Positions 28,999 to 39,377 are shown, counted from the stretch's first letter. The stretch is 64,000 nucleotides of DNA from Phytohabitans houttuyneae (GCF_011764425.1 NZ_BLPF01000001.1:5013001-5077000), one strand, 5' to 3'. Made by a program: numbers and translations. Notes: generated from the sequence alone by a model not told the origin.

Positions 28999-31900
28999 GT
29001 GTCGGCTCGACGGATCATGACCTGCTATGGGCTGTGGATGGCAGTCCTGGGGGCTGGTGCGTTCGCGCTTCCTTCCCTTCACCTGTACTTCTGGGCCGCG
29101 ATCGGCGTCAGCAGTGTAGGAGCGATCGCGTTCGGCGTGGTCCGGCACAAGCCGCGCCGCCGGGCGCCGTGGTGTTTTCTCGCCGCCGGCATGGCGGTTT
29201 TCGCCGCCGGCGACCTTGTTTTCAATATCGCTGATCCCGCTGGTCAGGCGCCGCTTCTGGCGGACATTCTCTATCTCAGCGTCTTTCCATTGATCGTTGC
29301 CGGCTATTACGGCTTCACGCGGGCGAGCCTGACGATTCGCGACCGATCGAGGATGCTCGACCTGATCGTGTTCGCCACGATCGGCGGGATGGCGCTGTGG
29401 GTGTTCGGGTTGGGCCCGGAGCTGCGTTCGCCGGCGGTGACCCCGTTCGAAAAGTCGGCCCTCGCGGCGTACGCGCTGGGCAACCTCCTCGTCTTCGCGA
29501 TCACCGTGCGGCTGTTCGCCACGTACCAGCGCACCGTCTCGGTCGTGCTGCTCGCCGTCGGCTCGGCCGGTGTGCTCGCCGCCGACGTGCTGTACGGATT
29601 GACCAGTTTGGACGGTCGGTACATCAACGGCGGTGCGATCGACACCGGTTGGTGGCTGTTCTACGCGGCCTGGGGCGCGGCCGCGCTGCACCCGTCGATG
29701 GCCGGGTTGACAGCGCCGGTCGACGCGCGGCGCGGCGAGGTCAAGTCGCTGTGGCTGGGCCTGCTGGGCGCCGCCGCGCTGGTGCCGCCGACCGCCTTGC
29801 TGGTGCAGTCGGTCAGCGGCGAGACCCGCGACGCCCCGCTGATCGCGGTCACGTCCGGTGTGGTCTTCATCGCCGTGCTGATCCGGCTGACCGACTCGAT
29901 CTTCGCGCACCGGCACACCGTTGGCCGCGAGCGGGGGATGCGCGAATCAATGGCCGCGCTCGTCTCCGCCACCGACGCGGCCGAGGTCAACCGGGCGGTA
30001 CGCGCCGCGGTGGCCCGGCTCATCCCGCCGGACACTGGATACCGGCTGGTCTTCGCCGTGCACCACGCCGACGGCGTGCCGGCCACCGCGGTCAGCATCT
30101 GGGGTCCCACGATCGTGCCGCCGGTGCTGCCGCAGGGGGCGCGGGGCGCCGCGGCGGCCCGGCGCACCCGCGTGCTGAGGGTGCGCATGCTGCATCCGGC
30201 CCTGGCCGAGCAGTTAGGCGGCTTCGAGAGCGCGGTGATGTGCCCGCTCGTGCTCGACTCGCCGGCCGGTGGCGCGCCCCGCGTGGGCGCGCTCATCGTC
30301 TCCGCCGAGGCGGCGATCCTGGACAGCTTGCGCGACGCGCTGGAGGTGCTGGCCGGACAGGCGGCGCTGGCGCTGGAGCGGATCGCGCTGGGCGACGAGG
30401 TCAACCGGCGGCAGAGCGAGGCGTACTTCCGCACGCTCGTGCAGAGCACCGCCGACGTGATCCTGATCGTGGGCGACGACGACTCGATCCGCTACGCGAG
30501 CCCGTCCACCGGGGCCGTGCTCGGCGTCGAGCCCGGCGATACCACGATGCTGTGGGACGCGATCCATCCGGACGACCGGGCGGCGGTCGAGCAGACGCTG
30601 GAGCTGGCCCGGTCCGGCCAGGTGTCGGCCAGCGACTGGACACAGTGGAGCTTGCAGCACCCCGGCGGCAGCCGCGTGCAGGTCGAGGTGAGCTGCCGTG
30701 ACCTGCGCCGCGACCGCACGGTGCGCGGGCTCGTGATCACGATGCGGGACGTGACGACGCGCGACCGGCTGGAGCGCGAGCTCAGCCACCGGGCGCTGCA
30801 CGACGCGCTGACCGGGCTGCCCAACCGGGTGCTCTTCCACGATCGGGTGCGCGAGGCGGTGGCCGGCGGCGCCGGTGTCGCCGTGCTCCTGGTCGACCTC
30901 GACGACTTCACGATGGTCAACGACACCGCCGGGCACGCCACGGGCGACGGGTTGTTGACCGCGGTGGGCCAGCGGATCGCGGCGACGTTGGGCGACCACC
31001 AAACCGTGGCGCGGGTCGGCGGCGACGAGTTCGCGGCTGTGATCGACGGCGTCGCCGACCCCGCCACGGCCGAGCAGATAGCCGCCGACGTGCTTGCCGC
31101 GCTGGCCGAGCCGTTCCGGCTGGGCGAGGCGACGGTCAGCGGCTCGGCGAGCATCGGGCTGGCCACCACCGCCGACGCGTCCGAGGTCGACGAGCTGCTG
31201 CGCCAGGCCGACCTCGCGCTCCGGCTGGCCAAGGGCGCGGGCAAGGGCCGGTGGCGGCGCTACCAGGCGGCCCTGCACAGCGCGGTGCTGCAGCGGATCG
31301 AGATGCGGGCGGCGCTGGAGCAGGCCGTCGCCGATCTCAACTTCACGGTGGCGTACCAGCCGATCGTCGGCGTCGAAAACGGCGAGACGGTCGGCTTCGA
31401 GGCGCTCGTGCGGTGGCGGCACCCGACGCTGGGCCTGGTCTCGCCGGACGAGTTCATCGACGTGGCCGAGGAGACCGGGCTGATCGAGCCGATCGGCGAC
31501 TGGGTGCTCCAGCAGGCCATCGCGGCGGCGACCACCTGGCCCGGCACGCCGTACGTGAGCGTCAACGTCTCGGCCCGCCAGTTTCGGGTGCCGTGCTACG
31601 TCGACAAGGTCCGCAAGGCGCTGGCCGACGCCGACCTGGCGCCGGAGCGCCTGATGCTGGAGATCACCGAGCGCCTGCTGCTCCGCGACGACGAGCAGGT
31701 GTGGCTCGACCTGACCGGGCTGCGCGAGATGGGCGTGCGCATCGCGATCGACGACTTCGGCACCGGCTTCTCGTCGCTGAGCTACCTGCAGCAGGTGCCG
31801 ATCGACGTGCTGAAGATCGACAAGACCTTCACCGCCACCGTCTCGTCCTCCGCCCGGCAACAGGCCATTGTGGACGGCATCGTGCGGCTCGCGCAGACGC

Positions 31901-32088
31901 TCAACCTCGAGGTCGTCGCCGAGGGCATCGAGACCGAGGCCGACCGCGACCTGCTCCGCGTCATCCGCTGCCCGTACGGCCAGGGCTACCTCTACTCCCA
32001 GCCGCTCGCCCCCGACGAGGTGGCCGGCTGGCTCCGCTTCGAGCACGACACCGAGGACGCCGAGGTCGCCGCGATCTCCCCGAAGTAG
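28999..32088 (+). CDS. Membrane-bound PAS-GGDEF-EAL protein, cyclic di-GMP turnover
   Basis: 1029 residues. About eight to ten membrane helices fill residues 5-300, followed by a GAF-like region (MRESMAALVSATDAAEVNRAV to ALALERIAL), a PAS domain (SEAYFRTLVQSTADVILIV), a GGDEF domain with an intact RVGGDEFAAVI, and an EAL domain with FEALVRW and DDFGTGFSSLSYLQ. The signature residues of both diguanylate cyclase and phosphodiesterase are intact, so either activity is possible. The product-inhibition RxxD motif is absent at its usual place before GGDEF (LGDHQTVARV). Resembles the large actinobacterial CdgA/RmdB-type proteins that govern development. Starts at GTG; monocistronic. Confidence 0.92.
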   Translation: MSARRIMTCYGLWMAVLGAGAFALPSLHLYFWAAIGVSSVGAIAFGVVRHKPRRRAPWCFLAAGMAVFAAGDLVFNIADPAGQAPLLADILYLSVFPLIVAGYYGFTRASLTIRDRSRMLDLIVFATIGGMALWVFGLGPELRSPAVTPFEKSALAAYALGNLLVFAITVRLFATYQRTVSVVLLAVGSAGVLAADVLYGLTSLDGRYINGGAIDTGWWLFYAAWGAAALHPSMAGLTAPVDARRGEVKSLWLGLLGAAALVPPTALLVQSVSGETRDAPLIAVTSGVVFIAVLIRLTDSIFAHRHTVGRERGMRESMAALVSATDAAEVNRAVRAAVARLIPPDTGYRLVFAVHHADGVPATAVSIWGPTIVPPVLPQGARGAAAARRTRVLRVRMLHPALAEQLGGFESAVMCPLVLDSPAGGAPRVGALIVSAEAAILDSLRDALEVLAGQAALALERIALGDEVNRRQSEAYFRTLVQSTADVILIVGDDDSIRYASPSTGAVLGVEPGDTTMLWDAIHPDDRAAVEQTLELARSGQVSASDWTQWSLQHPGGSRVQVEVSCRDLRRDRTVRGLVITMRDVTTRDRLERELSHRALHDALTGLPNRVLFHDRVREAVAGGAGVAVLLVDLDDFTMVNDTAGHATGDGLLTAVGQRIAATLGDHQTVARVGGDEFAAVIDGVADPATAEQIAADVLAALAEPFRLGEATVSGSASIGLATTADASEVDELLRQADLALRLAKGAGKGRWRRYQAALHSAVLQRIEMRAALEQAVADLNFTVAYQPIVGVENGETVGFEALVRWRHPTLGLVSPDEFIDVAEETGLIEPIGDWVLQQAIAAATTWPGTPYVSVNVSARQFRVPCYVDKVRKALADADLAPERLMLEITERLLLRDDEQVWLDLTGLREMGVRIAIDDFGTGFSSLSYLQQVPIDVLKIDKTFTATVSSSARQQAIVDGIVRLAQTLNLEVVAEGIETEADRDLLRVIRCPYGQGYLYSQPLAPDEVAGWLRFEHDTEDAEVAAISPK

Positions 32089-32221
32089 CCGCGACCGGCC
32101 CGGGCTCCCCGGGTGGTGCGGAGCAAATCTTCTAGGGAAAAGCCCAGTGTTTTCCGTCGAACCGCAGCCTCATCCTGGGGTCCATCGGGTCCGAGATTTG
32201 CGCTCTCCTAGGGCTGTGCAA

Positions 32222-32283
32222 TACATACTCGGTATGTAATTATGGCCCCATTGAAACGGGGCCAGGCGTCTATATAGACGCCT
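32222..32283 (+). promoter_or_regulatory. Three consecutive palindromes at the subtilase promoter/5' leader
   Basis: TACATACTCGGTATGTA (32222-32238, 7-bp arms), then GGCCCC...GGGGCC (32244-32249/32258-32263, 8-base loop), then the perfect 20-bp palindrome AGGCGTCTATATAGACGCCT (32264-32283). The last ends 3 bp before the ribosome site GAAGGAGG (32286-32293). The first resembles operators of TetR- or PadR-type repressors; the others may form mRNA hairpins in the 5' leader. Confidence 0.6.
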
Positions 32284-32298
32284 CTGAAGGAGGTTGCG

Positions 32299-35200
32299 TT
32301 GCGACTCCGAAGGAAGTTCTTAGGCACCGCACTCGCGACAGCGCTCGTCCTCAGTGGAGCGCAGTCCGGGTGGGCGGCACCCTCGGGTGCCGCGGAGGCG
32401 GCCGGAGCGGCCGCAAGATCTGCCAAGGGCGTCACGGTGACGCTGCTGACCGGTGACCGCATCACGCTCGCCTCGGCCGTCGCCGACGGCGTCGCGGTCC
32501 AGCCGGGCAAGGGCCGTGACGCGGTGCGGTTCACCGTCCACCGTGACCGCGACTCGCTGTTCGTGATACCGAGCGACGCCGCGCCGCTCATCCGCGCCGG
32601 CAGGCTGGACCGGCGCCTGTTCGACGTGCGCGGGCTGGTCCGCGCGGGCTACCACGACGCCGTGCGCGACTCGATTCCGCTCGTCGTGCGCTACGGCGCG
32701 GTCAGCGCGCGCTCGGCCGCCGGCACGCTATCCGCCGCCGGTGCCCAGGTCACCCGCGAGCTGTCCGTCGTGGACGGTGCCGCGGTGGCGGCCAAAAAGG
32801 ACAGTGCGGCCAAGCTCTGGGCGACGCTGACCGCGGGCCGCGGCTTCGACAAGATCTGGCTGGACGGCAAGCGTGAGGTCTCGCTAGACCAGAGCGTGCC
32901 GCAGATCGGCGCGCCGGCCGCGTGGGAGGCCGGCTACACCGGTGAAGGCGTGACCGTGGCGGTGCTCGACACCGGTGTGGACGCCACACACCCCGACCTG
33001 GCCGGCAAGGTGGTCGAGTCGCGCAACTTCAGCGAGGCGGCCGACGAGCGCGACACCGTCGGGCACGGCACGCACGTCGCGTCCACGATCGCGGGCAGCG
33101 GCGCGGCCTCCGGCGGCAAGTACAAGGGTGTGGCGCCGGACGCGACACTGCTGTCCGGCAAGGTCTGCGAGACCAACTTCTGCACCGAGTCGGCGATACT
33201 CGCCGGCTTGGAGTGGGCGTCCGCCGAAAAGAACGCCAAGATTGTCAACTTCAGCATCGGCGGTTTCGACGGCCCGGAGATCGACCCGATCGAGGAAGCC
33301 GTCAACACGCTGACCGCGGCGCACGGCACGCTCTTCGTCGTCGCGGCGGGCAACAGCGGCTCCTCCGACGGCTCGGTCGAGTCGCCGGGTAGCGCGGAGG
33401 CCGCGCTCACGGTCGGCGCGGTCGACAAGTCCGACGAGCTCGCAGACTTCTCCAGCCGCGGGCCGCGGATCGGCGACGACGGGCTGAAGCCCGACATCAC
33501 CGCACCGGGTGTCGACATCGTGGCCGCCCGGGCCGCCGGCACCGCGATGGGCGAGACGGTCGGCGAGCACTACACGACGGCGTCGGGCACGTCGATGGCC
33601 ACGCCACACGTGGTGGGCGCCGCGGCGCTCTTGGCGCAGCAGCACCCGGACTGGAAGGCGGGCAGCCTCAAGTCCACGCTGATGGCCTCGGCAAAGCCCA
33701 ACCCGTCGCTCACCGCGTACGAGCAGGGTGCCGGCCGCGTCGACGTGGCCCGCGCGATCACCCAGTCGGTGACCACCGACCCGGTGAGCCTCTCTTATGG
33801 ACGGCCACTGTGGCCGCACAACGACGACGCGCCGGTCACGAAGACCGTCACGTACCACAACAGCGGCACCGCCGACCTGACGCTCAACCTGGCCGTCGCC
33901 GCGACCGGTCCGGACGGCGAGCCGGCACCGGCCGGGCTCTTCACGCCGAGCGCCACCACCCTGACCGTGCCCGCCGGCGGGCAGGCGCAGGTGAGCGTCA
34001 CCTCCGACACCCGCGTCGCGGGACCGGACGGGCTCTACTCGGGCACCTTGTCGCGACCGGGGCACCACCGCCGTGCGCACGCCGCTGGGCGTGAACAAGG
34101 AGGTCGAGAGCTACGACGTGACCGTCACGCTGATCGACCACGACGGCAACCCGACCGGCCTCGGCGGGGCGAGCCTGCTGGGGCTGGACGAGCCGGTGTG
34201 GATCGACCTGTTCGACGAGGACGGCACGTCGACGGTGCGCGTGCCCAAGGCCCGGTACAACCTCTCCGCGGTGATCTTCACCGATCGCGGCGAGGACGTC
34301 GAGGCGGCGGCGTCGCTCCAGGTGCGGCCCGTGTTCGAGGTGACCTCGGACATCTCGGTGACGTTCGACGCGCGCGACGGCAAGCCGGTCAAGACCACGG
34401 TGCCCGAGCGCATGGCGGTGCCGGTCCTCATCGACCTCTCCTTCAACCAGGAGATCGAAGAGGGTGGCTACGGCGTGTCGCTGTGGGCGAGCTCGTTCAA
34501 GGAGCTGACCACGCTGCACGTCGGGGCGCGGGGTGAGGGCTTCACGTCGAGCATCGGCAGCCAGTGGGCCAAGGAGGGCGCCGAGGGCGACATCGCCAAC
34601 ACGCCGTACTTCTACGCGATCGCCGAAGGCTTCGTCGGGCGCCTGCCCAGCGGGTACGAGAAGGACGTGCGCAAGGCGGACCTGGCGACGCTGCGGTCGG
34701 AGTTCGGCACGGCGCCCGAGGACCTGTACGGCGAGCGCATGCTCTTCCCGGCCATGGAGCCCAACATCGGCGGCTCGGCGGCGATCGTCCCGACCGACCT
34801 GCCTGGCCGCCGCACCGAGTACGTGTACGCCCGCGGCGTCCGGTGGTCTCCGGAGCTCGACATCAGCAAGCCGAGCGAAGACCCGGAGGAGTTCCCGGAG
34901 ATCTACGAAGTGCTGTTCCAGGGGCCGACGAAGTACCGGGCCGGCCACGTGTACAAGGACACGTGGCACGAAGGGCCGTTCGGCCCCGGGCTGCCGACGC
35001 AGATGTGGCCGGAGCAGTGGGTCAGCCGGACCGGCGACTTCCTCATCGTCGACCTGCCGCTCTACGGCGACGGGGCCGGCCACGCCGGCTACTCCCGCAC
35101 CGACACGTCCCGCACCGCGCTCTACCGCGGCGGCGAGCTCGTCGGTGAGACCGAGTACTCCGGCTTCGGCTTCTTCGAGCTGCCGCCGGAGCGGGCCGAC

Positions 35201-35632
35201 TACCGCCTGGAGGTCGCGGACACCCGCAGCGTCGGCGACCTGACCACCGAGGTCCGTGGCGTGTGGACGTTCCCTTCAGCGCACGTGCCCGGCGATGACG
35301 TGTTCGCCCGGCTGCCGGTGTCGACGGTACGGTTCACGCCGCGCCTCGACGCCGACAACGCGGCTCCGGCGGGCCGGTCGTTCCAGATCCCGGTCAGCGT
35401 GCAGCGGCAGCTCGGCGCGCCGGCCGGCAAGGTCAAGTCGCTGACCGTCGACGTGTCGTACGACGACGGCAAGACCTGGCTCAAGGCACCGCTGCGCCGC
35501 GACGGCAACGGATGGGTGGCTTCGGTGAAGCACCCGGACGCGGCCGGTTACGTCTCGCTGCGCGCCAGCGCGACCGACTCGGGTGGCAACACCGTGACGC
35601 AGACGGTCGTGCACGCGTACCGACTGAAGTGA
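32299..35632 (+). CDS. Secreted S8 subtilisin-like serine protease (apparent frameshifts)
   Basis: Restored, about 1111 residues. A signal peptide (RRKFLGTALATALVLSGAQSGWAAP) and inhibitor-like pro-region precede the subtilase domain: Asp in VAVLDTGVDATHPDL, His in GHGTHVASTIAGSG, oxyanion Asn in VVAAGNSG and Ser in GTSMATPHVVGAAALL. The long C-terminus is a series of beta domains, as in large Streptomyces S8 proteases. Around 34045-34062 the reading frame breaks: SGTL should continue VATGGTTAVRTPLGVN, which needs one base near 34046-34048 and one in the GGGG run at 34059-34062 (net -2). Start is TTG at 32299 behind a strong GAAGGAGG. A terminator follows at 35641. Confidence 0.85.
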
Positions 35633-35640
35633 GATGACCG

Positions 35641-35668
35641 CTTCCCCGGGTCGAGAGGCCCGGGGAAG
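35641..35668. terminator. Bidirectional terminator between subtilase and dapD
   Basis: CTTCCCCGGG (35641-35650) and CCCGGGGAAG (35659-35668), a perfect 10-bp stem with an 8-base loop, between convergent genes. Confidence 0.8.
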
Positions 35669-35673
35669 CCGGC

Positions 35674-36603
35674 TCAGTCGTTCGCGTGGAGCGCGGCGTT
35701 GAGCTCGATGCCGGTGCCCTTGCGGGGTCGGGCCTCCAGGGCACCGGTCACCGAGTTGCGCAGGAAGAGCAGACCCGGCTGGCCCGAGAGCGTGGCCGCC
35801 TTGACGATCTCGCCGGTGGGCAGGGTCACCTTCGAGCCGGCGGTCACGTAGCAGCCGGCCTCCACGACGCTGTCGTCGCCGAGCGAGATGCCGATGCCCG
35901 CGTTGGCCCCGATCAGGCAGCGCTCCCCGATGCGGATGCGCTCCTTGCCGCCGCCGGAGAGGGTGCCCATGATGGACGCCCCGCCCCCGACGTCGGAGCC
36001 GTCACCGACGACGACGCCGGCGCTGATCCGGCCTTCCACCATCGAGGCGCCGAGCGTGCCGGCGTTGAAGTTGACGAAGCCCTCGTGCATGACAGTGGTG
36101 CCCGAGGCAAGGTGGGCACCGAGGCGCACCCGGTCGGCGTCGGCGATCCGCACGCCGGAGGGCACGACGTAATCGATCATGCGGGGAAACTTGTCGATCC
36201 CGTAGATCGTGAGGTGGCGGCCGGCCGAGCGCTCGATCAGGCGGAGCTCGTCGACCCAGTCCGGCGGGCAGGGCCCGGCCGAGGTCCAGGCCACGTTCGG
36301 CAGGACGGCGAAGATGCCGTCCAGGTTGATGTCGTTCGGCTGGACCTGGCGGTGGGAGAGCAGGTGCAGTCGCAGGTACGCATCCGCCGTGTCCTTCGGC
36401 GGGTCCTCCAGCGAGCCGATCTCCGTGCGGACCGTCACGGTGCGCAGCAGGGAAAGCGACCGCTCGCCGACGACCGTGACGGGTGTCTCGTCGGCCGGCG
36501 CTACGCCCAGGCCGAGCTTGCCCGCAGGGAACCAGGCGTCAAGCACCTGGTCATCGGTCGTAACGGTGGCAAGTCCGAGGCCCCAGGCCGGCAAACTCTG
36601 CAT
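35674..36603 (-). CDS. dapD: 2,3,4,5-tetrahydropyridine-2,6-dicarboxylate N-succinyltransferase
   Basis: 309 residues. Transfers succinyl from CoA to tetrahydrodipicolinate in the lysine/meso-diaminopimelate pathway. It is the actinobacterial DapD type: a distinct N-terminal domain, then left-handed beta-helix hexapeptide repeats ([25 protein letters not shown], then [47 protein letters not shown]) with [10 protein letters not shown]. The start at 36603 gives the usual N-terminus ([12 protein letters not shown]). Divergent from dapE with only 14 bp between start codons. Confidence 0.95.
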   Translation of the reverse strand: MQSLPAWGLGLATVTTDDQVLDAWFPAGKLGLGVAPADETPVTVVGERSLSLLRTVTVRTEIGSLEDPPKDTADAYLRLHLLSHRQVQPNDINLDGIFAVLPNVAWTSAGPCPPDWVDELRLIERSAGRHLTIYGIDKFPRMIDYVVPSGVRIADADRVRLGAHLASGTTVMHEGFVNFNAGTLGASMVEGRISAGVVVGDGSDVGGGASIMGTLSGGGKERIRIGERCLIGANAGIGISLGDDSVVEAGCYVTAGSKVTLPTGEIVKAATLSGQPGLLFLRNSVTGALEARPRKGTGIELNAALHAND

Positions 36604-36617
36604 GACGAAAAGGTACC

Positions 36618-37694
36618 GTGCCTGACATGGCGAACCCGCTGACCCCCGACGTCATGTCCGACCCGGTCGCGCTCACCCGCGCGCTGGTCGACATCGAGTC
36701 CGTCTCCCTCCACGAGAAGGAGATCGCCGACTGCGTGGAGGAGGTACTGCGGGCGGCGCCCCACCTGTCGGTGCAGCGCTACGGCAACACGGTGATGGCC
36801 CGCACCGACCTCGGCCGGTCGCAGCGCGTCGTGCTCGCCGGCCACCTCGACACCGTCCCGCTCAACGACAACTTCCCGGCGTCCATCCAGGGTGACCTCA
36901 TCTACGGCTGCGGTACCGCGGACATGAAGTCGGGCGTCGCGTTCGCGCTGCACCTGGCGGTGAGCGTGCCCGAGCCGCGCTTCGACGTGACGTACTTCTT
37001 CTACGAGGCCGAGGAGGTCGACTCCCAGTACAACGGCCTCACCCTTGTCGCCGCCGCCCACCCGGAGTGGCTCACCGCCGACTTCGCGGTGCTGCTCGAG
37101 CCGACGTACGGCGTGGTGGAGGCGGGCTGCCAGGGCACGCTGCGGGCGATCGTCCGCACGGCCGGCCGGCGGGCGCACTCGGCCCGCTCGTGGCGGGGGA
37201 TCAACGCGATCCACGCGGCGGGCGAGGTGCTGCGGCGGCTGGAGGCGTACGAGCCGCGGACCGTCCCGATCGACGGCTGCACGTACCGGGAGGGACTCAA
37301 CGCGGTGCGTATCCGTGGCGGCGTCGCCGGCAACGTCGTGCCCGACCTGTGCGAGATCGAGGTCAACTACCGGTTTGCGCCGGACCGGAGCGAAGCCGAA
37401 GCGCTGGCGCACGTGCGCGAGGTCTTCGACGGCTTCGAGCTGGAGGTGGTGGACTCGTCGGGCGGCGCCCTGCCCGGTCTCTCCGCGCCCGCCGCGCGGG
37501 AGTTTCTCGCCGCTGTCGGCGAGGCGCCGGTGGCGAAGCTGGGCTGGACGGACGTCGCGCGGTTTGCCGCCCTCGGGATACCGGCGCTGAACTTCGGCCC
37601 CGGCGACCCCAACCTGGCGCACGCCCCGGACGAGCACGTCGAGATCGGCAAGATTCGCGACGGCGCGGCGACGCTGCACCGCTGGCTGAGCTAG
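36618..37694 (+). CDS. dapE: Succinyl-diaminopimelate desuccinylase
   Basis: 358 residues, M20 metallopeptidase family. It releases succinate from N-succinyl-LL-diaminopimelate. Zinc ligands: GHLDTVP (His, Asp base), CGTADMKSG, catalytic Glu and ligand in [14 protein letters not shown]-like VLLEPTYG, and the final His in [16 protein letters not shown]. Start GTG 36618; an internal ATG at 36627 is an alternative. Faces dapD head-to-head, so both succinylase-branch genes share one tiny intergenic region. Confidence 0.95.
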   Translation: MPDMANPLTPDVMSDPVALTRALVDIESVSLHEKEIADCVEEVLRAAPHLSVQRYGNTVMARTDLGRSQRVVLAGHLDTVPLNDNFPASIQGDLIYGCGTADMKSGVAFALHLAVSVPEPRFDVTYFFYEAEEVDSQYNGLTLVAAAHPEWLTADFAVLLEPTYGVVEAGCQGTLRAIVRTAGRRAHSARSWRGINAIHAAGEVLRRLEAYEPRTVPIDGCTYREGLNAVRIRGGVAGNVVPDLCEIEVNYRFAPDRSEAEALAHVREVFDGFELEVVDSSGGALPGLSAPAAREFLAAVGEAPVAKLGWTDVARFAALGIPALNFGPGDPNLAHAPDEHVEIGKIRDGAATLHRWLS

Positions 37695-37831
37695 CCGACC
37701 TTGACCTGCGACGTCTCGGACTCGGAGGCGCCGGTCGAGCGCTGGTTGGCGGCCTGACGCCGCTCGGCCACCACGTCCCGGATCCGCCGCTGCATCTGCC
37801 GGCGGAGTTTAATCATCTCGTTTCGGGTCAT
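37691..37831 (-). CDS. Small basic protein of unknown function
   Basis: 46 residues, start ATG 37831 preceded by GGGGAGGGGACG. The first half is strongly basic and probably helical (MIKLRRQMQRRIRDVVAERR), the second half is Ser/Glu-rich. It ends 4 bp inside the 3' end of dapE on the opposite strand. Too short for motif calls; the clear ribosome site and start support expression. May be a small nucleic-acid- or membrane-associated protein; no function is claimed. Confidence 0.5.
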   Translation of the reverse strand: MTRNEMIKLRRQMQRRIRDVVAERRQAANQRSTGASESETSQVKVG

Positions 37832-37945
37832 CACGGTCGTCCCCTCCCCGTTCCGTGGATACCCAGTATGTGTTAGGTATGACGCCTGTCGCGCTGGTTT
37901 GGTTGCATCCCTTAGTACGAGTCCCAGACCACTACGGTTGATTCC

Positions 37946-38768
37946 ATGAACCACATAAACCGTGGCCGCATTCCTGGTCCGGAGCGTCATCGGGGGCAGT
38001 CACACTGCGTCGTGAGGCGATCCCGCGGAGTACCGCCGATGAGCGGCTCCTCGACTCACGCCAGCGTGCCGAGTGGAAAACGAAGGACGCGTGGCGTGCG
38101 TTGCGGATCCTGTCCGAGTTTGTCGAGGGGTTCGACACGCTCGCCGATCTGCCGCCCGCGGTCAGCGTCTTCGGCTCGGCTCGCAGCAAGCCGGACAGCC
38201 CCGAGTGCGAGATGGCCCAGCGGCTGGGCGCGGCACTGGCCCGCGCCGGATACGCGGTGATCACCGGCGGGGGCCGGGCGTGATGGAGGCGGCCAACCGG
38301 GGTGCCAACGAGGCCGGCGGGCTCTCCGTGGGGCTGGGCATAGAGCTGCCGTTCGAGCAGGGCATCAACGAGTGGGTCGACATGGGCATCGACTTCCGGT
38401 ACTTCTTCGCCCGGAAGACGATGTTCGTGAAGTACGCGCAGGCGTTCGTCGTGCTGCCCGGCGGCTTCGGCACCATGGACGAGCTGTTCGAGGCGCTCAC
38501 GCTGGTGCAGACCGGCAAGGTGACCCGCTTCCCCGTGGTGCTGATGGGCTCGGCGTACTGGAGCGGCCTTCTCGACTGGCTGCGCGGCACAATGGAGGCG
38601 GAGAGCAAGATCGGCCCGGCCGACCTCGACCTGATGTGCGTGACCGACGACGTCGACGACGCCGTGCGGTACATCGTCGAAGCCGAGGCCGCGCTCGCCG
38701 CCGAGCAGGAGGCCCTCAAGGAGACCGCGGCCGCCCAGGCGGAGGCGGCCGAGCAGGCGAGGGAGTGA
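37946..38768 (+). CDS. LOG/TIGR00730 family protein (apparent double frameshift)
   Basis: Restored, about 274 residues. Three reading-frame pieces join into one family member: MNHINRGRIPGPERHRG (from 37946), then TLRREAIPRSTADERLLDS through SVFGSARSKP to AVITGGG, then GVMEAANRGANEAGGLSVGL and LPGGFGTMDEL. The breaks are at the GGGGG run 37992-37996 and at 38269-38275, where one base restores the family motif GGGPGVMEAANRGA. LOG enzymes release free cytokinin bases from riboside monophosphates or hydrolyse other nucleotide monophosphates through PGGxGT and the GGGxG site. Ends with an Ala/Glu-rich tail and overlaps closely with a second LOG gene. Confidence 0.8.
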
Positions 38769-38769
38769 C

Positions 38770-39315
38770 GTGGCCGCGATCTGTGTCTTCTGCGCCTCGT
38801 CCCGGCACCTGGAGCAGCGGTGGCTCGACCTCGCCGACGCCACCGGGCGGGAGATCGCCCGGCGCGGCCACACGCTGGTCTCCGGCGGCGGCTGCGTCGG
38901 GATGATGGGCGCCGTGGCCGACGGTGCCCGGGCCGGCGGGGCGTACACGGTGGGTGTGATCCCGCAGGCGCTGGTCGACCGCGAGATCGCGGACACGGCC
39001 TCCGACGAGCTGGTGGTCACCGACGGCATGCTCAGCCGCAAGGGGCTGATGATCGAAAAGTCGGACGCGTTCCTCACCCTCCCGGGTGGACTTGGCACGC
39101 TGGACGAACTCTTCGAGGTCCTGACCACGGCGATGCTCGACCAGCACCGCAAGCCGGTCGCGATCGTCAACCAAAACGGGTTCTACACCGGGCTTGTCGA
39201 GTGGTTGCGCGGCCTGGCCAGCACGTCCTTCGTACGCCAGGAAGCGCTCGACCTGCTGATCGTCGCCGACACGGTGCCCGCCGCGCTGGACGCGATCGAG
39301 GACCGCCTGGAATAA
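38770..39315 (+). CDS. LOG family protein, cytokinin riboside 5'-monophosphate phosphoribohydrolase-like
   Basis: 181 residues, complete. Opening AAICVFCASSRHLEQRW, nucleotide-site SGGGCVGMMGAVADGARAGG, MIEKSDAFLTLPGGLGTLDELFEV and the final helices are those of the short LOG enzymes, which include both catalytic motifs. The GTG start is 1 bp after the stop of the larger LOG gene, so they form an operon; the two differ enough to have separate substrates. Dap genes followed by a LOG gene also occur in mycobacteria. Confidence 0.88.
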   Translation: MAAICVFCASSRHLEQRWLDLADATGREIARRGHTLVSGGGCVGMMGAVADGARAGGAYTVGVIPQALVDREIADTASDELVVTDGMLSRKGLMIEKSDAFLTLPGGLGTLDELFEVLTTAMLDQHRKPVAIVNQNGFYTGLVEWLRGLASTSFVRQEALDLLIVADTVPAALDAIEDRLE

Positions 39316-39333
39316 CGCCTGACTCCCCTCTGA

Positions 39334-39377
39334 CCGCTGGTCCTCGCGTCGCGGACCCGCGACGCGAGGACCAGCGG
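39334..39377. terminator. Perfect 21-bp inverted repeat between the LOG operon and adnA
   Basis: The arm 39334-39354 (CCGCTGGTCCTCGCGTCGCGG less one base shown: begins CCGCTGGTCC, ends GTCGCGG) pairs fully with 39357-39377 (begins CCGCGACG, ends CCAGCGG), with AC between. Followed by CGAAAATATCG. Probably terminates the LOG operon before adnA on the same strand. Confidence 0.7.
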
